Positions 1-8,617 of a stretch of DNA of 64,000 nucleotides are shown one piece after another. Position 1 is the first letter of the stretch, and each line of letters starts with the position of its first letter. The notes beneath the pieces are model-generated. The model was not told the origin of the DNA, made no database searches, and saw only the letters and a list, made by a program, of their open reading frames with translations. The stretch is from Paracoccaceae bacterium (lineage in GTDB: Bacteria; Pseudomonadota; Alphaproteobacteria; Rhodobacterales; Rhodobacteraceae). Location: NCBI GenBank assembly GCA_030066855.1, contig JASJAU010000016.1, positions 62,001 through 126,000 of the forward strand, written 5' to 3'. A program made the position numbers and the translations under genes.

Positions 1-515
1 TCGTGGTCGCGCCCGTCCAGGCTAATCGACTTGGTGAGACCGGTGATCGCGTGCTTGGTCGTGGTGTAGCTGAAAGACCGGTCGCGCGGCACATGCGCGG
101 CGATGGAGCCGTTGTTGATGATCCGTCCGCCCTTCGGCGATTGCGCCTTCATCCGGACATAGGCGGCGCGCGCGCAGAGGAACATGCCGGTCAGATTGAC
201 GTCGACCACTTCCGCAAAGGCCTCGGGCGCCACCTCGTCAATCGCGCCCGGCTGGCCGAAAATGCCGGCATTGTTGAAGATCGCATCGAGGCGCCCGGCC
301 TTCGCTAGGAAAGCGTCGAACGTGTCGTCGACGGCGGCGGAGTCGGTCACGTCGGCAGGAAGGACTTGCGCGTTTTGACGGCCTCCCGCCACTTCCTCCA
401 GGAGATCGCGCCGTCTGGCGACCAACCCGACGATCCAGCCGTCCTCGTGGAACGCCTCCGCCGTTGCGCGCCCGATCCCTGATGAGGCGCCGGTAATAAT
501 TATAGTCTTGGTCAT
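1..515 (-). CDS. SDR family oxidoreductase, 3' end outside window
   Basis: I translated the reverse strand from the ATG at 513-515. It gives a short-chain dehydrogenase with the Rossmann glycine motif GASSGIG near residues 9-15, an NNAG-type segment, and the active-site pattern with YTTTK (Tyr and Lys of YxxxK) close to the window edge. About 171 residues are visible of a usual 240-260, so the C-terminal part lies outside. The start ATG overlaps the stop of the upstream helicase gene (ATGA at 512-515), so the two are probably cotranscribed. It is an NAD(P)-dependent cytosolic oxidoreductase. The substrate cannot be read from the sequence. Confidence 0.85.
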   Translation of the reverse strand, partial: MTKTIIITGASSGIGRATAEAFHEDGWIVGLVARRRDLLEEVAGGRQNAQVLPADVTDSAAVDDTFDAFLAKAGRLDAIFNNAGIFGQPGAIDEVAPEAFAEVVDVNLTGMFLCARAAYVRMKAQSPKGGRIINNGSIAAHVPRDRSFSYTTTKHAITGLTKSISLDGRDH

Positions 516-2041
516 GAGGTTTCTTCCGCTGTCAGAGAGAGTGGCGCCGCGGGCACCGCCAGATCCGCGGTCGTTAGCGGCTCAGACGGCCGCGCGAGGC
601 GGTAGCGCGTCACCCAGTGCAGCCGCTCCTCGGCACGGGTGATCGCGACATAGGCCAGGCGCTTCCAAAGGGCGATGCCCGCCTCGGTCCGGCCAGCGCG
701 GCTCGCCGCGTAAAGATCCGGCGAGAAGACCTGCACCTCGGGCCATTGCGAGCCCTGCGCCTTATGGATCGTGACCGCCGCGCCGTGCAGGAAGGTGGCG
801 CCCATGTTGGCGGCGAAGGGAATGAACGGCTCGTCCGCATCGGGCATCTCGATCTTGACGATGGAGGCCGCCGAGACCTGCGGATCGGGCGCGCCGAAGA
901 CGTGAAGGCGGGAGAACCCGGTTTTCCGGCCCGGCCCGAGGTAGACCACCTGAGCACCCTTGATTAGACCGCGCGCCTCGAGATCCAGACGCTTTTTGCG
1001 GTGCTTGAGCGGCAGCTCGATCCCGTCGCAGATCAGCGGCTCGCCGGGCAGAAGCGCGTCGGGCGGCGCCTCGTAGGCGGTGCGGAACGCGTGGATCAGC
1101 CGGATGCGGGTTACGTTCCGCCAGACCAGAACGGGCGAGCGGGCCATCATTCCGGCGTCGACCCTTTCGTCGACCAAGACGCGGTCGTCGGCGCGCGCCG
1201 CATCTTGGACCATCCGCTCGAACCTTTCGAACGAGAGGTCGTCGTCGCCCAGCGCGTGCGCCAGATCGAGGATCGGGTTGTCCAGTTCCTGCCGGTGGAT
1301 GCGGCTGAGCGAAAGCTTCCTAGGCTCCGGCAGGCCGTCAAAGACCATCGACCCGGATTGATTGACCGGGGCCAGCTGGGCCGTGTCGCCGAAGAGCACA
1401 AGCGTCGGAAAGATCTCCTGCAGATCCTCGAACTGCCGCTCGTCCAACATCGAGGCCTCGTCGACGAACCCGATGTCCAGAGGATCCTCGCGGCGCTTCC
1501 AGCCGAGAATGAAATCGGAACCCTTGAGACCCGCCGCCGCCAGGGCGCCGGGCACGGACCGCGCCTGCTTAAAAAAGTTCTCAGCCCGGTCGAGCGCCGC
1601 GTCGGTCAGGCCTTCGATCTCCGGTCGCTCCGCATTGCCGACCAACCACTCGGCGATCTTCTCATACTCGGGGTCGTAGATCGGCGTATAGAGGATGCGG
1701 TGAATGGTCGTGGCGGCCACGCCACGCGTCCTCAGAACGCTTGCCGCCTTGTTGGTTGGCGCCAGGATCGCGAGCGTCCGTCGGTCCTTCCTGCGCCGCC
1801 CCTCGTAGTCGCCCGAGACGGTGTCGACGCCCGCATCCGTCAGCGCCTCAGCCAATCGCGCCAGCAGCATGGTCTTGCCGGACCCGGCCTTGCCGATCAC
1901 CGCGACCGCGCCAGATTGGCCCTCGGTCCGCGGCGTCGTCACGCTCTCCTCGATATCGACGCCTGCGGACCGAAAGACCTCTGCCAGCCGGTCAAAGGCT
2001 TCGGCCTGATCCTCGGAATAGGACGTGACGGGAACGGACAT
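512..2041 (-). CDS. RecD/UvrD-like ATP-dependent DNA helicase
   Basis: This 509-residue protein has a Walker A motif GKAGSGKT near residue 50. A Walker B/DEAS motif is followed by GDTAQLAP, the motif III pattern of superfamily 1 helicases. The C-terminal UvrD_C_2 signature (TIHKAQGSQWPEV, then YVAITRAEE) completes the SF1B RecD2-like core. There is no N-terminal helix-hairpin-helix extension, so it is the short RecD-like type common in alphaproteobacteria rather than the exonuclease V subunit. Its expected role is 5'-3' unwinding during DNA repair or recombination in the cytoplasm. It overlaps the following SDR start by 4 nt. The cellular function is inferred from the family only. Confidence 0.85.
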   Translation of the reverse strand: MSVPVTSYSEDQAEAFDRLAEVFRSAGVDIEESVTTPRTEGQSGAVAVIGKAGSGKTMLLARLAEALTDAGVDTVSGDYEGRRRKDRRTLAILAPTNKAASVLRTRGVAATTIHRILYTPIYDPEYEKIAEWLVGNAERPEIEGLTDAALDRAENFFKQARSVPGALAAAGLKGSDFILGWKRREDPLDIGFVDEASMLDERQFEDLQEIFPTLVLFGDTAQLAPVNQSGSMVFDGLPEPRKLSLSRIHRQELDNPILDLAHALGDDDLSFERFERMVQDAARADDRVLVDERVDAGMMARSPVLVWRNVTRIRLIHAFRTAYEAPPDALLPGEPLICDGIELPLKHRKKRLDLEARGLIKGAQVVYLGPGRKTGFSRLHVFGAPDPQVSAASIVKIEMPDADEPFIPFAANMGATFLHGAAVTIHKAQGSQWPEVQVFSPDLYAASRAGRTEAGIALWKRLAYVAITRAEERLHWVTRYRLARPSEPLTTADLAVPAAPLSLTAEETS

Positions 2042-2083
2042 GCGGCGGACCCTACCGGGCCGCCGCAGGCGAGACCAGCGGGA

Positions 2084-2394
2084 TCAGGCGGCGCCTTCCG
2101 CGATTGAGGGTTTGGACGCGCCGAAGGCCAGCGCGTGCCACCTGCGCGATTGATCCGAGGTCACACCCGCCTTTTCAAGGAGCCGGGGGCGCAGCTCTTC
2201 CTCAAAGGCCCAGAGGCCGACGCTGACCGCGTCCCGTCCGACCCCCTCCGCGCCCAGGATCGTCGGTCCCCAACCAAGGCGGCAGTAGACACGGACCATC
2301 CGCATGGGAGAGGAATGCGCCGAGCCCAAGCTCCATCCCGCCCAGCATTAGCGCCGCCGACACCTGGCTTTCAGCGTCCGGCGCGGCTATTCGC
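2084..2394 (-). pseudogene. Remnant of a LuxI-type acyl-homoserine lactone synthase
   Basis: Two adjoining reverse-strand frames resemble the C-terminal half of Rhodobacteraceae LuxI proteins. One frame (about 2325-2394) reads SAALMLGGMELGLG, like the helix before the acyl-binding region. The other (2084-2320) reads RMVRVYCRLGWGPTILG and continues to GRDAVSVGLWAFEE, like the end of LuxI. They join out of frame with a few residues missing, and a TGA lies just upstream of the first frame. The N-terminal half with the catalytic Arg/Asp/Glu residues is absent, and no luxR partner is visible. I read this as a decayed quorum-sensing synthase. The identification is from memory of the family, not from a search. 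Confidence 0.5.
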
Positions 2395-2481
2395 GGGTTT
2401 CAACTCCCCAGAAATCGCAAGCTTTCCAGCGGCAAAGGGCTGATAAGGCGGAATTCGGCGCGAAGCGCGGCCCGAAAAGGC

Positions 2482-2503
2482 AAAACGCCGGGCTGAAGGC
2501 CCG
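2482..2503 (-). terminator. Rho-independent terminator of ccr
   Basis: On the minus strand a CGGGC/GCCCG stem with a 5-nt loop is followed closely by a TTTT run (plus-strand AAAA at 2482-2485). It lies about 30 nt beyond the ccr stop codon, as expected for an intrinsic terminator. Confidence 0.6.
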
Positions 2504-2534
2504 ACGTCAGAAGTCCATGACAAATTAGCTGTCT

Positions 2535-3830
2535 TCAGGAAGTGACACTCGCCTCGAGCGTGTCCTCGAAGGTCCGCAATCCAGTCCTCGGCGCTTGCAC
2601 CAGAACCGCCATGTTGCCCGGCTTGTGCTCGTTCTTGCGCATCTTGATATGCGCGGCCGGCACCTCCTGCCAGGCGAAGACCTCGGACATGCAGGGGTCG
2701 AGCCGCCGGTCGACCATCAGCTTGTTCGCTGCCGCCGCCTGTTTCAGATGGGCGAAATGGCTGCCCTGCACGCGCTTCTGATGCATCCAGAGGTAACGGG
2801 CGTCCATCGTAAGGTTGAACCCCGTGGTCCCGGCGCAGATCACGACCATGCCACCCTTCTTCACGACGAACGTGGACACCGGGAAGGTCGCCTCGCCCGG
2901 ATGCTCGAAGACCATGTCGACATTCACGCCTTTGCCGGTGATGTCCCAGATGGCCTTGCCGAACTTGCGGACCTCCGCGAACCATTCCTTGTACTCCGGC
3001 GTGTTCACAGTGGGGAGCTGCCCCCAACAGTTGAAGTCCTTGCGATTGATCACGCCCTTGGCGCCCAGGTCCACGACGAAATCGCGCTTGTCCTCGTCAG
3101 AGATGACGGCGATCGCATTGGCGCCGGCGGTGTTGATGAGTTGGATCGCGTAGGAGCCGAGACCGCCCGAGGCGCCCCAGACCAGAACATTCTGGCCGGG
3201 CTTCAGCTCATGAGGATGATGCCCGAAGAGCATCCGGTAAGCGGTCGCCAGCGTAAGGGTGTAACAGGCGGCCTCCTCCCAGGTCAGGTGCTTGGGGCGG
3301 GGCATGAGCTGCTGGGCCTGAACTGTCGTGAACTGCGCGAAGGAGCCGTCGGGCGTCTCATAACCCCAGATCCGCTGGCTGGGCGACAGCATCGGGTCTC
3401 CGCCGTTGCACTCCTCGTCGTCGCCGTCGTCCTGATTGCAATGGATGACGACCTCGTCGCCGACCTTCCAGTTCTTCACCTTCTCGCCAACGGCCCAGAC
3501 GATGCCCGCAGCGTCGGACCCGGCGATGTGGTAATCGGCGCCATGCACGTCGAACGGGCTGATCGGAACGCCGAGGCCGGCCCAGACGCCGTTGTAATTG
3601 ACCCCGGCAGCCATCACCAAAACCACCACCTCATGGCTGTCGGGCTTTTTCACCGGCACGACCTCAAGCTGGAACGACTGATCGGGCTCGCCGTGGCGCT
3701 CGCGCCTGATCGCCCAGGCGTGCATGTTCTCCGGCAGATGGCCGAGCGGGGGCATTTCACCCACGTCATAGAGGTCCTTCACGGGAGCTGAGTAACTCGT
3801 CATCTCGTCCGCCTTCGTGTCCAAAGCCAT
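2535..3830 (-). CDS. ccr: Crotonyl-CoA carboxylase/reductase
   Basis: This is the signature enzyme of the ethylmalonyl-CoA pathway: crotonyl-CoA + CO2 + NADPH gives (2S)-ethylmalonyl-CoA. The protein is of the medium-chain dehydrogenase fold with a GroES-like N-terminal half (GVNYNGVWAGLG, then the VGDEVVIHCNQ segment). The nucleotide-binding motif is GASGGLGSYAIQ near residue 220. The FEHPGEATFP segment and the NEHKPGNMAVLV end are characteristic of Ccr. I chose the ATG at 3828-3830 because GGAGGG lies just upstream. A longer frame exists to 3848 but has no such site. The length of about 431 aa matches the family. A terminator follows, and a TTTGCAAA motif lies about 80 nt upstream of the start. 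Confidence 0.96.
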   Translation of the reverse strand: MALDTKADEMTSYSAPVKDLYDVGEMPPLGHLPENMHAWAIRRERHGEPDQSFQLEVVPVKKPDSHEVVVLVMAAGVNYNGVWAGLGVPISPFDVHGADYHIAGSDAAGIVWAVGEKVKNWKVGDEVVIHCNQDDGDDEECNGGDPMLSPSQRIWGYETPDGSFAQFTTVQAQQLMPRPKHLTWEEAACYTLTLATAYRMLFGHHPHELKPGQNVLVWGASGGLGSYAIQLINTAGANAIAVISDEDKRDFVVDLGAKGVINRKDFNCWGQLPTVNTPEYKEWFAEVRKFGKAIWDITGKGVNVDMVFEHPGEATFPVSTFVVKKGGMVVICAGTTGFNLTMDARYLWMHQKRVQGSHFAHLKQAAAANKLMVDRRLDPCMSEVFAWQEVPAAHIKMRKNEHKPGNMAVLVQAPRTGLRTFEDTLEASVTS

Positions 3831-3910
3831 CGCTCCCTCCAATACCACACAAGTGCTGCGGCGCAGAATAGCCGCTGTTCAGGAGTCGGGGTTACGATTC
3901 ATATGGTAAC

Positions 3911-3918
3911 TTTGCAAA
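3911..3918. promoter_or_regulatory. TTTGCAAA motif upstream of ccr
   Basis: A perfect TTTGCAAA octamer lies in the short AT-rich intergenic region before ccr, followed by a T-tract. The ScfR family of acyl-CoA-responsive regulators (PccR, MccR, RamB) is known to recognise TTTGCAAA repeats in promoters of propionate and acetate assimilation genes. Only one good copy is visible here, with weak similarity at 3933-3940, so the assignment is tentative. Confidence 0.4.
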
Positions 3919-3961
3919 CGTTTTTTTGCCGATTTTGAAATTTTATGTCGCAGCGGAACGG

Positions 3962-5344
3962 CTACTGCGCGGCCTGCGGGATCGCAGGTGCAGAAAGATG
4001 CTGCGTCACCGAGTTCGCGTAATACTCGGCAAGATCCTTGTCACGAATCCGGTAGAGGCCCTCGTCGCGCGAGAGAATGTGTCGCGCGACCAGAATGTCC
4101 AACTCGCGCTCCAGCGGTTCGGGCTCGCCCAGATCGAGCGACACATCGTTCGCCGCCGCCGGCGCGCGCGATTTAAGATCCACGATCCTCTCGGCCACCT
4201 CTTCGAACGACGACGGCTTGTCCAGGTCGATCAGCGCTGCCATGGCCAGCGGACCGGTGAGAAGCGGCACGGCGTTGCGAATGTCGTCGGTCAGACGGTC
4301 CGCGAGCTCCTGCACCAAATTGCCGCCCGCCGTCGCGGCGTGCTCGGACAGCGAGACGGGGCGCCCGAAGGTCACGGCGGCGATGCCGAAGCGGCCGACC
4401 CGGCCGCGCAGCCTGCGCCAGACGTAGCGGATCGTGAAGGCGATGGCCTCTGGCGCCGACGCCCGAAACCGCCGCCCCGGACCCCGGTTCGCGGCCACGA
4501 GGATCCGGTCTTCGACCACGCGCTCGTAGTTGAACGACACCGGCACGAAGACCACGTCATGCCCGTCCCGGCGCCAGCCGTCCACGATGTAGCTGAGGAT
4601 GCCAAGCTTGGCCTCTTCGATCTTGCCGGTCCGGCTCAGCCCCCCTTCCGGGAAGACCGCCTGGGTCACGCCTGCCTCGGTGGCCCGCTGCACGTAAGTC
4701 GAGAGAACCTTGCGATAAAGCTCGGTCCGCGAGCGGCGGCGGATGAAGTAGGCGCCCATCGCCCGGACCAGCCGGCTGAGCGGCCAAACCCGCGCCCACT
4801 CGCCCGCAGCGTAGCTGAGCGCAGTGTGTTCGGCGGATAGATAGGTCACAAGCACGTAGTCGAAGTTCGACCGGTGGTTCATGACATAGACAACAGTCGC
4901 ATCCGAAGGCACGTCCTTGAGCGCCGCGTCGTCAATGCGGTGCAGCCTGACATCGAAAAGCTTGGTCGACAGCCACCTGGCGAGCCGGATGGCGATGCCG
5001 AAATAGGCACTGGCGCTGAAGCTCGGCACGATCTCCCGCGCGTAGTCGCGGGCCTTCTCGAACGCCACGTCCTCGCGCACTCCATGCTCTTCGGCATAGT
5101 CCCCCACGGCTCGCACAACTTCGGGGTCGTAGATCACCCGCTGGATCATGTCCTGACGCCGCAGTAACTTGAACGGCTGGATCGGATGCTGAAGCCGTTC
5201 ATTGAGACGCGCGACCACCTTCTCCGCCCGTCGCCGGAAAAACCAGCGGACGGACGGAAAAAGCATATGCGTCGACGCCGTGACCGCCGCGAAAAGCAGG
5301 ATCAGGATCAACAGCCAGAGGGGTATCTCGACCGTGCCGAACAT
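3962..5344 (-). CDS. PlsB-like glycerol-3-phosphate/lysophosphatidate acyltransferase
   Basis: This 460-residue protein starts with a hydrophobic segment (residues about 7-28). It carries the acyltransferase block I NHRSNFD (His and Asp of HxxxxD) near residue 155 and block III FPEGGLSRTGK near residue 230. That pattern identifies a membrane-bound PlsB/PlsC-type enzyme esterifying acyl groups to glycerol-3-phosphate or lysophosphatidate in phospholipid synthesis. It is much shorter than E. coli PlsB (about 800 aa) and is the form often found near ccr in Rhodobacteraceae. It is transcribed toward ccr with about 130 nt between them and diverges from ecm. Which acceptor it uses cannot be decided from the sequence. 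Confidence 0.85.
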   Translation of the reverse strand: MFGTVEIPLWLLILILLFAAVTASTHMLFPSVRWFFRRRAEKVVARLNERLQHPIQPFKLLRRQDMIQRVIYDPEVVRAVGDYAEEHGVREDVAFEKARDYAREIVPSFSASAYFGIAIRLARWLSTKLFDVRLHRIDDAALKDVPSDATVVYVMNHRSNFDYVLVTYLSAEHTALSYAAGEWARVWPLSRLVRAMGAYFIRRRSRTELYRKVLSTYVQRATEAGVTQAVFPEGGLSRTGKIEEAKLGILSYIVDGWRRDGHDVVFVPVSFNYERVVEDRILVAANRGPGRRFRASAPEAIAFTIRYVWRRLRGRVGRFGIAAVTFGRPVSLSEHAATAGGNLVQELADRLTDDIRNAVPLLTGPLAMAALIDLDKPSSFEEVAERIVDLKSRAPAAANDVSLDLGEPEPLERELDILVARHILSRDEGLYRIRDKDLAEYYANSVTQHLSAPAIPQAAQ

Positions 5345-5504
5345 CCTGCCATAGTTGGCAGGGTTTTCGGATCAGGTCTATGGGGGGCAAGGGCCCCGGT
5401 TGCGCGTGGAATGCCGCGATGCGGCGAATTGACAGCGCCATTTCCTTTCGGGTATGAACTCTCGAACGAAATAATGTTGCGCTATTCCAAGTGAAGGCCG
5501 AGTG

Positions 5505-7472
5505 ATGCCGCACCCGCAAAAAGACCGCCCCTGGCTCTTCCGCACATACGCCGGGCATTCGACCGCGAAGGCGTCGAACGCGCTCTACCGATCGAACCTG
5601 GAAAAAGGACAAACGGGGCTCTCCGTCGCGTTCGATCTGCCAACCCAGACAGGATACGATAGCGATCACAGGCTGGCGCGGGGCGAGGTGGGCAAGGTCG
5701 GCGTACCGGTCGCGCATCTTGGCGACATGCGGACTTTGTTCGCGGACATCCCGCTCGAACGCATGAACACCTCGATGACGATCAACGCCACCGCCCCCTG
5801 GCTGCTCGCGCTCTACGTCGCGGTGGCGGAGGAGCAGGGCGCGGATGTCGCCGCGCTGCAGGGTACGGTTCAAAACGACATCATCAAGGAATACCTGAGC
5901 CGGGGCACCTACGTCTGCCCTCCGAAACCGTCGCTCAGGATGATCACCGACGTCGCCGCCTGGACCCGTAGCGAGCTCCCGAAGTGGAACCCGATGAACG
6001 TCTGCTCCTACCACCTGCAGGAAGCCGGGGCGACGCCCGAGCAGGAGCTCGCCTTCGCGCTCGCCACGGCCGTCGCGGTTCTGGACGATCTCAAGACCAA
6101 GGTCGCGCCGGAGCACTTCCCGGCGATGGTCGGACGGATCAGCTTTTTCGTGAACGCGGGCATCCGGTTCGTGACCGAGATGTGCAAGATGCGGGCTTTC
6201 ACCGAGCTTTGGGACGAGATCTGCCGCGAGCGCTATGGCGTGGAAGACCCAAAGTTCCGCCGCTTCCGCTATGGCGTGCAGGTCAACTCTCTCGGCCTGA
6301 CCGAGCAGCAGCCCGAGAACAACGTCTACCGTATCCTGATCGAGATGCTGGCGGTGACGCTCTCGAAAAACGCCCGCGCCCGCGCGGTCCAGCTTCCGGC
6401 CTGGAACGAGGCGCTCGGCCTTCCGCGCCCCTGGGATCAGCAATGGTCGCTGCGAATGCAACAGATCCTCGCCTTCGAGAGCGATCTTCTGGAATACGAG
6501 GACCTGTTTGACGGCAACCCGGCCGTGACCGCCAAGGTCGAAGCGCTGAAAGACGGCGCCCGAGCCGAGCTTGCCCAGATTGATGCGATGGGCGGCGCTG
6601 TTGAGGCGATCGAGCACATGAAACGGCAACTGGTCGAGGCCAATGCCGAGCGCATCGCCCGGATCGAAGGCGGCGACACAACCGTCGTCGGCGTGAACGC
6701 CTACAGGGAAGCCGAACCCTCGCCGCTGACCTCGGGCCCGGACGCGATCATGGTCGCCGATCCGGCCGCCGAGGCCGACCAGGTCGCCCGTCTCGAGGCC
6801 TGGCGCGCGGGGCGTGACCAAGCGGCGGTCGATGCAGCGCTGGAGGACTTGCGGCAGGCCTGCGAGAGCGGTCGCAACATCATGCCGCCCTCGCTGGCCG
6901 CCGCCAAGGCGGGTGCGACCACCGGCGAATGGGGCGACGTGGTCCGCGGCGTCTTCGGCCAGTACCGGGCGCCGACTGGCGTCGCTTCCGCCCCATCGAA
7001 CCGGACAGAGGGCCTTGACGAGATCCGAAGCGCGGTGGACGCCGTGTCGGCCCGCCTCGGCGAGCGGCTGAGATTCCTCGTCGGCAAACCGGGCCTCGAC
7101 GGACATTCCAACGGCGCGGAACAGATTGCCTCCCGCGCCCGGGACGCGGGAATGGAGATCACGTACGAGGGCATCCGGCTGACCCCGACCGAAATCGTCA
7201 GCGCCGCCAGGGAAAGCGGCGCGCACGTGGTCGGGTTGTCGATCCTGTCCGGCTCGCACCTGCCTCTGATCGAGGAGACGATTGCCGAGATGCGGACGGC
7301 CGGGCTGAGCGACGTGCCGGTGGTTGTCGGCGGGATCATCCCGGACGAGGACGCTGAGGCGCTCACCGCCATGGGCGTCGCGGCGGTCTACACGCCCAAG
7401 GACTTCGAGCTGAATCGGATCATGTTTGATATCGTCGCCCTCGCCGACCCGGAACCCGTCGCAGCGGAGTAG
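5505..7472 (+). CDS. ecm: Ethylmalonyl-CoA mutase (B12-dependent)
   Basis: It converts (2R)-ethylmalonyl-CoA to (2S)-methylsuccinyl-CoA in the ethylmalonyl-CoA pathway. The N-terminal mutase barrel begins with RTYAGHSTAKASN and GLSVAFDLPTQTGYDSDH. The C-terminal cobalamin domain contains the DxHxxG motif in LDGHSNG near residues 530-536, followed by SGSHL and VPVVVGG typical of B12-binding Rossmann folds. The length of about 655 aa is that of Ecm/MeaA rather than the heterodimeric methylmalonyl-CoA mutase. I place the start at ATG 5505, 7 nt after AAGG; GTG 5502 is directly adjacent. It diverges from the acyltransferase, 160 bp apart, and complements ccr, mch and mcl2 in the same window. Confidence 0.95.
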   Translation: MPHPQKDRPWLFRTYAGHSTAKASNALYRSNLEKGQTGLSVAFDLPTQTGYDSDHRLARGEVGKVGVPVAHLGDMRTLFADIPLERMNTSMTINATAPWLLALYVAVAEEQGADVAALQGTVQNDIIKEYLSRGTYVCPPKPSLRMITDVAAWTRSELPKWNPMNVCSYHLQEAGATPEQELAFALATAVAVLDDLKTKVAPEHFPAMVGRISFFVNAGIRFVTEMCKMRAFTELWDEICRERYGVEDPKFRRFRYGVQVNSLGLTEQQPENNVYRILIEMLAVTLSKNARARAVQLPAWNEALGLPRPWDQQWSLRMQQILAFESDLLEYEDLFDGNPAVTAKVEALKDGARAELAQIDAMGGAVEAIEHMKRQLVEANAERIARIEGGDTTVVGVNAYREAEPSPLTSGPDAIMVADPAAEADQVARLEAWRAGRDQAAVDAALEDLRQACESGRNIMPPSLAAAKAGATTGEWGDVVRGVFGQYRAPTGVASAPSNRTEGLDEIRSAVDAVSARLGERLRFLVGKPGLDGHSNGAEQIASRARDAGMEITYEGIRLTPTEIVSAARESGAHVVGLSILSGSHLPLIEETIAEMRTAGLSDVPVVVGGIIPDEDAEALTAMGVAAVYTPKDFELNRIMFDIVALADPEPVAAE

Positions 7473-7556
7473 CCAGGGAACGACTCCATTGGCAGGGACC
7501 GGAAAGCGCGGTAGCGTCGCTGCTTCATCGGCCGTGTCCAAGGGGGGAATCCGCCC

Positions 7557-8261
7557 ATGACAATCCACATCGGCGCCCAGCCGGGCGATATCGCTGAAAC
7601 TGTACTGATGCCGGGCGATCCCTATCGCGCGAAATGGGCGGCTGAGACGTTTCTCGACGACGCGCGTCTGGTGAACGAGGTGCGAGGCATGCTGGGCTTC
7701 ACCGGCACCTGGAAGGGCCGCCCTGTGAGCATTCAGGGGTCGGGCATGGGCATGCCCAGCCTGTCGATCTACGCGAACGAGCTGATTCGCGACTTCGGCG
7801 TCCAGACGCTCATCCGCATCGGTTCCGCCGGCGGCATGCAGGAGAAGGTGAAGGTCCGCGACGTCATTCTTGCCATGGCGGCTACGACGGTCTCGACCCC
7901 CTCGCGCGGCATCTTCAAGGAACTGAACTTCGCGCCGACCGCCGATTGGAGTCTTCTCAGCGCGGCGGCAAAGGCGGCCGCGAGCCGGGATGTCGGGGTC
8001 CACGTGGGCGGCATCTATTCATCGGACGTGTTTTACGACGAGCGCCCGGACCTGAACGAGCAGATGACCCGGCACGGCATTCTCGGGGTCGAGATGGAGG
8101 CGGCGGAGCTCTACACCCTCGCGCTGCGCTACGGGCGGCGCGCCTTGGCGGTGCTGACGGTGTCGGACCACCTGGTCACCGGGGAAGTGCTTCCAAGCGA
8201 AGACCGGGAGCGGAGTTTCGGCGACATGATCGAAATCGCCTTGGAAGCGGCCTTCGCCTAG
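7557..8261 (+). CDS. deoD: Purine-nucleoside phosphorylase, DeoD type
   Basis: It cleaves purine (deoxy)nucleosides with phosphate to free base and ribose-1-phosphate in nucleoside salvage. The 234-residue length is that of the hexameric DeoD class. Family motifs include the phosphate-binding MPGDPYRAK near residue 19, RIGSAGGM in the centre, [10 protein letters not shown] in the nucleoside site, and VSDHLVTGE carrying the catalytic Asp. A strong ribosome binding site (AAGGGGGG) precedes the ATG. It follows ecm by 84 nt on the same strand with no obvious terminator between, so partial cotranscription is possible although the functions are unrelated. Confidence 0.95.
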   Translation: MTIHIGAQPGDIAETVLMPGDPYRAKWAAETFLDDARLVNEVRGMLGFTGTWKGRPVSIQGSGMGMPSLSIYANELIRDFGVQTLIRIGSAGGMQEKVKVRDVILAMAATTVSTPSRGIFKELNFAPTADWSLLSAAAKAAASRDVGVHVGGIYSSDVFYDERPDLNEQMTRHGILGVEMEAAELYTLALRYGRRALAVLTVSDHLVTGEVLPSEDRERSFGDMIEIALEAAFA

Positions 8262-8279
8262 CGCCCTCTCGGACCGCAT

Positions 8280-8531
8280 TCAGTCCAGGCGATCCGCGCC
8301 GTTCCCGCGCATCCGCCGCCAAAGGGGCGCGATGTCCATCGCGCCGACGGCGATACCCAGAGGGATCATCCAGAAACCGAGGATCGGCAGGAAGCCGAGA
8401 AACCCGAGCGCGATCAGCACTAGGCCGACCGGCCAGCGGAGCCCAACGGGCACACGGCGCTCGATCCCCTCGCGGCCGCGGTTGACGATATCGATCAGGC
8501 GGGCGCGTGTTTCGTCAAATCCCGGAATCAC
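8280..8531 (-). CDS. Small two-helix membrane protein, function unknown
   Basis: This protein of about 83 residues has a hydrophilic N-terminus (FDETRARLIDIVNRGREGI), then a hydrophobic hairpin (LVLIALGFLGFLPILGFWMIPLGI) and a basic end. I prefer the GTG at 8529-8531 because GAGG sits 5 nt upstream. An in-frame TTG at 8621 would extend it to 113 residues with an Arg/Ser-rich stretch that looks non-coding, but that TTG overlaps the creD stop. Similar short FLPxLGFWMIPLG proteins occur widely in alphaproteobacteria without assigned function. Confidence 0.6.
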   Translation of the reverse strand: MIPGFDETRARLIDIVNRGREGIERRVPVGLRWPVGLVLIALGFLGFLPILGFWMIPLGIAVGAMDIAPLWRRMRGNGADRLD

Positions 8532-8617
8532 GAAAACCTCCGTCTCTCGGTTCAGGATAGACCAGCTCCGCCGCCCGCGAGAGCGCGAGCGGCGGAGCCA
8601 GTGGAGCGTAAGGCCGA

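Noticed and set aside
5199..8003. Very long open frame (934 codons) on the minus strand across ecm and deoD
   Set aside because: It is antisense to two well-supported genes, its product is His/Arg/Gly-rich without family motifs, and it arises from GC-rich codon bias.
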